In this document: piece after piece, positions 62,239-64,000 of the stretch
Numbering within the stretch: the first letter of the stretch is position 1
Layout: the number at the start of each line of letters is the position of its first letter
Source: Roseiarcus sp963748545
GTDB lineage: Bacteria; Pseudomonadota; Alphaproteobacteria; Rhizobiales; Beijerinckiaceae
NCBI GenBank assembly: GCA_963748545.1
Contig: CAVVJO010000004.1
Span: 53,287-117,286 of the forward strand
Direction of reading: 5' to 3'
DNA: 64,000 nt
Translations under genes and position numbers: made by a program
Notes under the pieces: model-generated
What the model saw: the letters and a program-made list of their open reading frames with translations, nothing else
What the model was told of the DNA's origin: nothing
Databases searched by the model: none

Positions 62239-64000
62239 TCATTTCCTATCAGGAAGTCGGAAGCCCGGGAGGCCAATCGGCCATGCTCGGTCCGCGATCC
62301 GAGCAGGCAATAGCGGAAGCCAAAGCCGCGAAGCGCTGTAGATCGTGTTCCGGCTTGCTTCCCGCACCACGACGTGGGTGAAACCCAGGACGGTCGGGGT
62401 CTTGTCGGTTTCGTCGGCGGACGCAATCACCAGACGAAGGCGATGACCGGCGGCGATCCGCCCCGCATTGGGGACCACGGGAATGCGGTACGAGACCCGC
62501 TCCCCGACGGGGACCGCGCGCGGCGTACGGCAATCCGGGACCGGCGCGCCGGGAACGCTCAGCTTTTCGTCGATGCCCGAGAAGGCCGCGCGGAGCCATC
62601 CGGCGGTGATCGCTTCCGGCTCCCCGTCCGGCGGCGCGTCGTAGAGGACCGCGATCCAGGACGTGTCGAAAGCCGTGATCTTCGCCTCGAGGGTCAGTTC
62701 GATGGCGCCCACGAACTCCATGTCCGCATCCAGCGGCGAAGTCTCCCAGATGAGCATCGCCGGGAGTTCGGGCGCGTTGGCGTTGCTTGGCGCGCCGAAG
62801 TCTGCCGGAACATGGAGATATTCCCGGAAGCCGGGCTCGCCTTCCTCGCCGGCGAGCACGCCGTCGGCGCGCAGGGCAAAGGGCGTGAGCGTTGATTCCG
62901 GCGGCGGCCACTGCTCGGCGTCGCGCCAGCCTTCGGCACCCGGAAGCTGATAGCGGATTCGCGGGCCTTCCATGACGCCCGTCTGCCGGCCCTTCAGCCA
63001 ATGATCGTACCAGGCCAGCACCTCGGTGTGGAGGCATTCCCACGGCCACGAAAATCCGCCGGGAGACAACAGCGCCATTCGCACATTGGGATTGCGGCGG
63101 AGAGCCGCCCAGGCCGAAAAGGTCGACGGCAGGTGCAGCGGGACGTTGTCCCAGTCCGCTCCCAGATAGACCGGGATTTCCACCGCTTCGAGCATCGCCC
63201 GCATGTCGCGGGCGTCCCAGAAGGCGTCGTGGGTCGGGTGCTCGATCGCCGCCGCGCGCCAGATTCGCCGAATGGATGCTCGGGATAGTGGGCGTGGATG
63301 ACCCGCTTGAGAAGCGTGACGATGGCTTCGCCATTGACGTTCTGCATCCGCGCGTGAATCGCCGGGATGCTGAGCAGGTCGCGGACGAGGTCGATGCGCC
63401 AGCTTCTCCAGAAGGGTCGGGCTTCTGCGACATCACGCCGAGGGCGGGTAGCCAGGCCGAAATGAACCGGCGTTGAGAGGCCGTGGTGCCAGACCGCGTC
63501 ATAGAGGTCGTCGGTGGTCAGCAGCGGCGCGATCGCCTTGAGATGGGGGGGCTTCATCGCCGCCGCCCCGAGTTGCGCCATGGCGAAAGAGCTGACGCCG
63601 AGCATACCGACATTGCCGTCGCACCAGGGCTGGGCGGCCGCCCATTCGACAAGGTCGTAGAGATCCTCCCGCTCCTGCTGGTCGAGAAACGAATAGACGC
63701 CGCCGGAGCCCCCGGTGCCGCGGGCGTTGACGATCAGGTGGACATAGCCGCGCGGAACGAAGAAGTCGGACGCGCCGGCCTCGATGAAGCCGAGCGGCGC
63801 GCCGACGTCCTGGATTTGCCGCGGATACGGGGAGAAAGAGACCAGCGCCGGAAAGGCGGCCTACGAACCCGGCCTGAAAGAGATCGGCGAGCAGCGTCGT
63901 CCCGTCGCGCGCCGAAATTTCGACATTGTTGGCGCGGCGCATCGCGAAAGACGGCTCGCTGAGGTTGGCGTAGTCGCGCCCCGTCGTCTGGAGACCGTTG
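62239..64000 (-). CDS. CocE/NonD family hydrolase (X-Pro dipeptidyl-peptidase S15 type), 5' end outside window, two frameshifts
   Basis: At least 587 residues, open to the right edge (NGLQTTGRDYANLSEPSFAM). After ignoring one extra base near 63855 and restoring one missing near 63264 it reads continuously: LVSFSPYPRQIQD, YVHLIVNARGTGGSGGVYSF, GNVGMLGVSSFAMAQLGAAA (Ser elbow, with SSFA for the usual SYxG), PHLKAIAPLLTTDD, then a C-terminal jelly-roll domain (PGFREYLHVPADFGAP; DTSWIAVLYDAPPDGEPEAI; GHRLRLVIASAD). These serine hydrolases cleave acyl esters or X-Pro peptides. Substrate unknown. Confidence 0.85.

Noticed and set aside
1..64000. tRNA, rRNA or riboswitch genes
   Set aside because: No cloverleaf, rRNA signature or known riboswitch consensus was recognised by eye; a covariance-model search would be needed to exclude small RNAs.

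Overview
High-GC, densely packed DNA that looks like an alphaproteobacterial chromosome, probably Hyphomicrobiales (Rhizobiales). The grounds are the FdsGBAD-type formate dehydrogenase, the rhizobial-style small integrase, the strong G/C third-position bias, the many ABC operons with ATGA/GTGA gene overlaps, and a conserved rhizobial-type hypothetical protein at 7.05 kb. The genus cannot be fixed from this window. No rRNA, tRNA or CRISPR array was seen.

Layout. 0-4.2 kb: end of an RND efflux operon, then mobA. 4.2-8.4 kb: DUF2478 protein, secreted small protein, YegD-like Hsp70, a conserved hypothetical and about 570 bases without a convincing gene. 8.4-18.5 kb: one long operon with a MalEFGK-like ABC importer (two different ATPases and a 68-aa membrane protein), followed by dhaL, dhaM, HPr, EI, a small HTH-like protein and dhaK. 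This couples uptake of a small polyol or ketose to PEP-dependent dihydroxyacetone phosphorylation with its own phosphorelay. 18.7-25.1 kb: a LysR regulator and fdsG-fdsB-fdsA-fdsD; ATAG-N7-CTAT inverted repeats precede both the regulator and fdsG. 25.3-45.4 kb: the most unusual region, a catabolic island with two urocanase paralogues, two DUF917 (thiohydantoin-desulfurase-type) proteins, hydantoinase, N-carbamoyl-amino-acid hydrolase, UbiD and UbiX, a LivJHMGF-type importer, a GST, a KynB-like cyclase, an epimerase-like TIM barrel, an arylformamidase-like esterase and a double-length tandem LysR regulator. The four genes at 25.3-30.7 kb match the enzyme families needed to take thiourocanate (from ergothioneine) to glutamate. 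The second urocanase/DUF917 pair with UbiD/UbiX suggests a related but undescribed heterocycle route. 45.4-53.6 kb: an RbsABC-like sugar importer with an amidohydrolase, divergent from an HTH-sugar-binding regulator and an IclR-like gene. 53.6-58.7 kb: a probable integrated element (IS-end-like direct repeats, an AGGGAA repeat cluster, ImmA/XRE pair, ParB-type DNA methyltransferase, DUF5681 protein, tyrosine recombinase). 59.0-64 kb: small protein, quinone-reductase-like dehydrogenase, cupin, divergent AraC regulator, and a CocE/NonD hydrolase running off the right edge.

Quality caution. At least seventeen otherwise intact genes or gene segments are broken by single-base indels, at least seven of them in the last 4 kb. 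In every full-length case the corrected length is a whole number of codons and gives a normal family length, so many are probably sequence errors rather than true pseudogenes. They are annotated as one gene each with the shift position noted.
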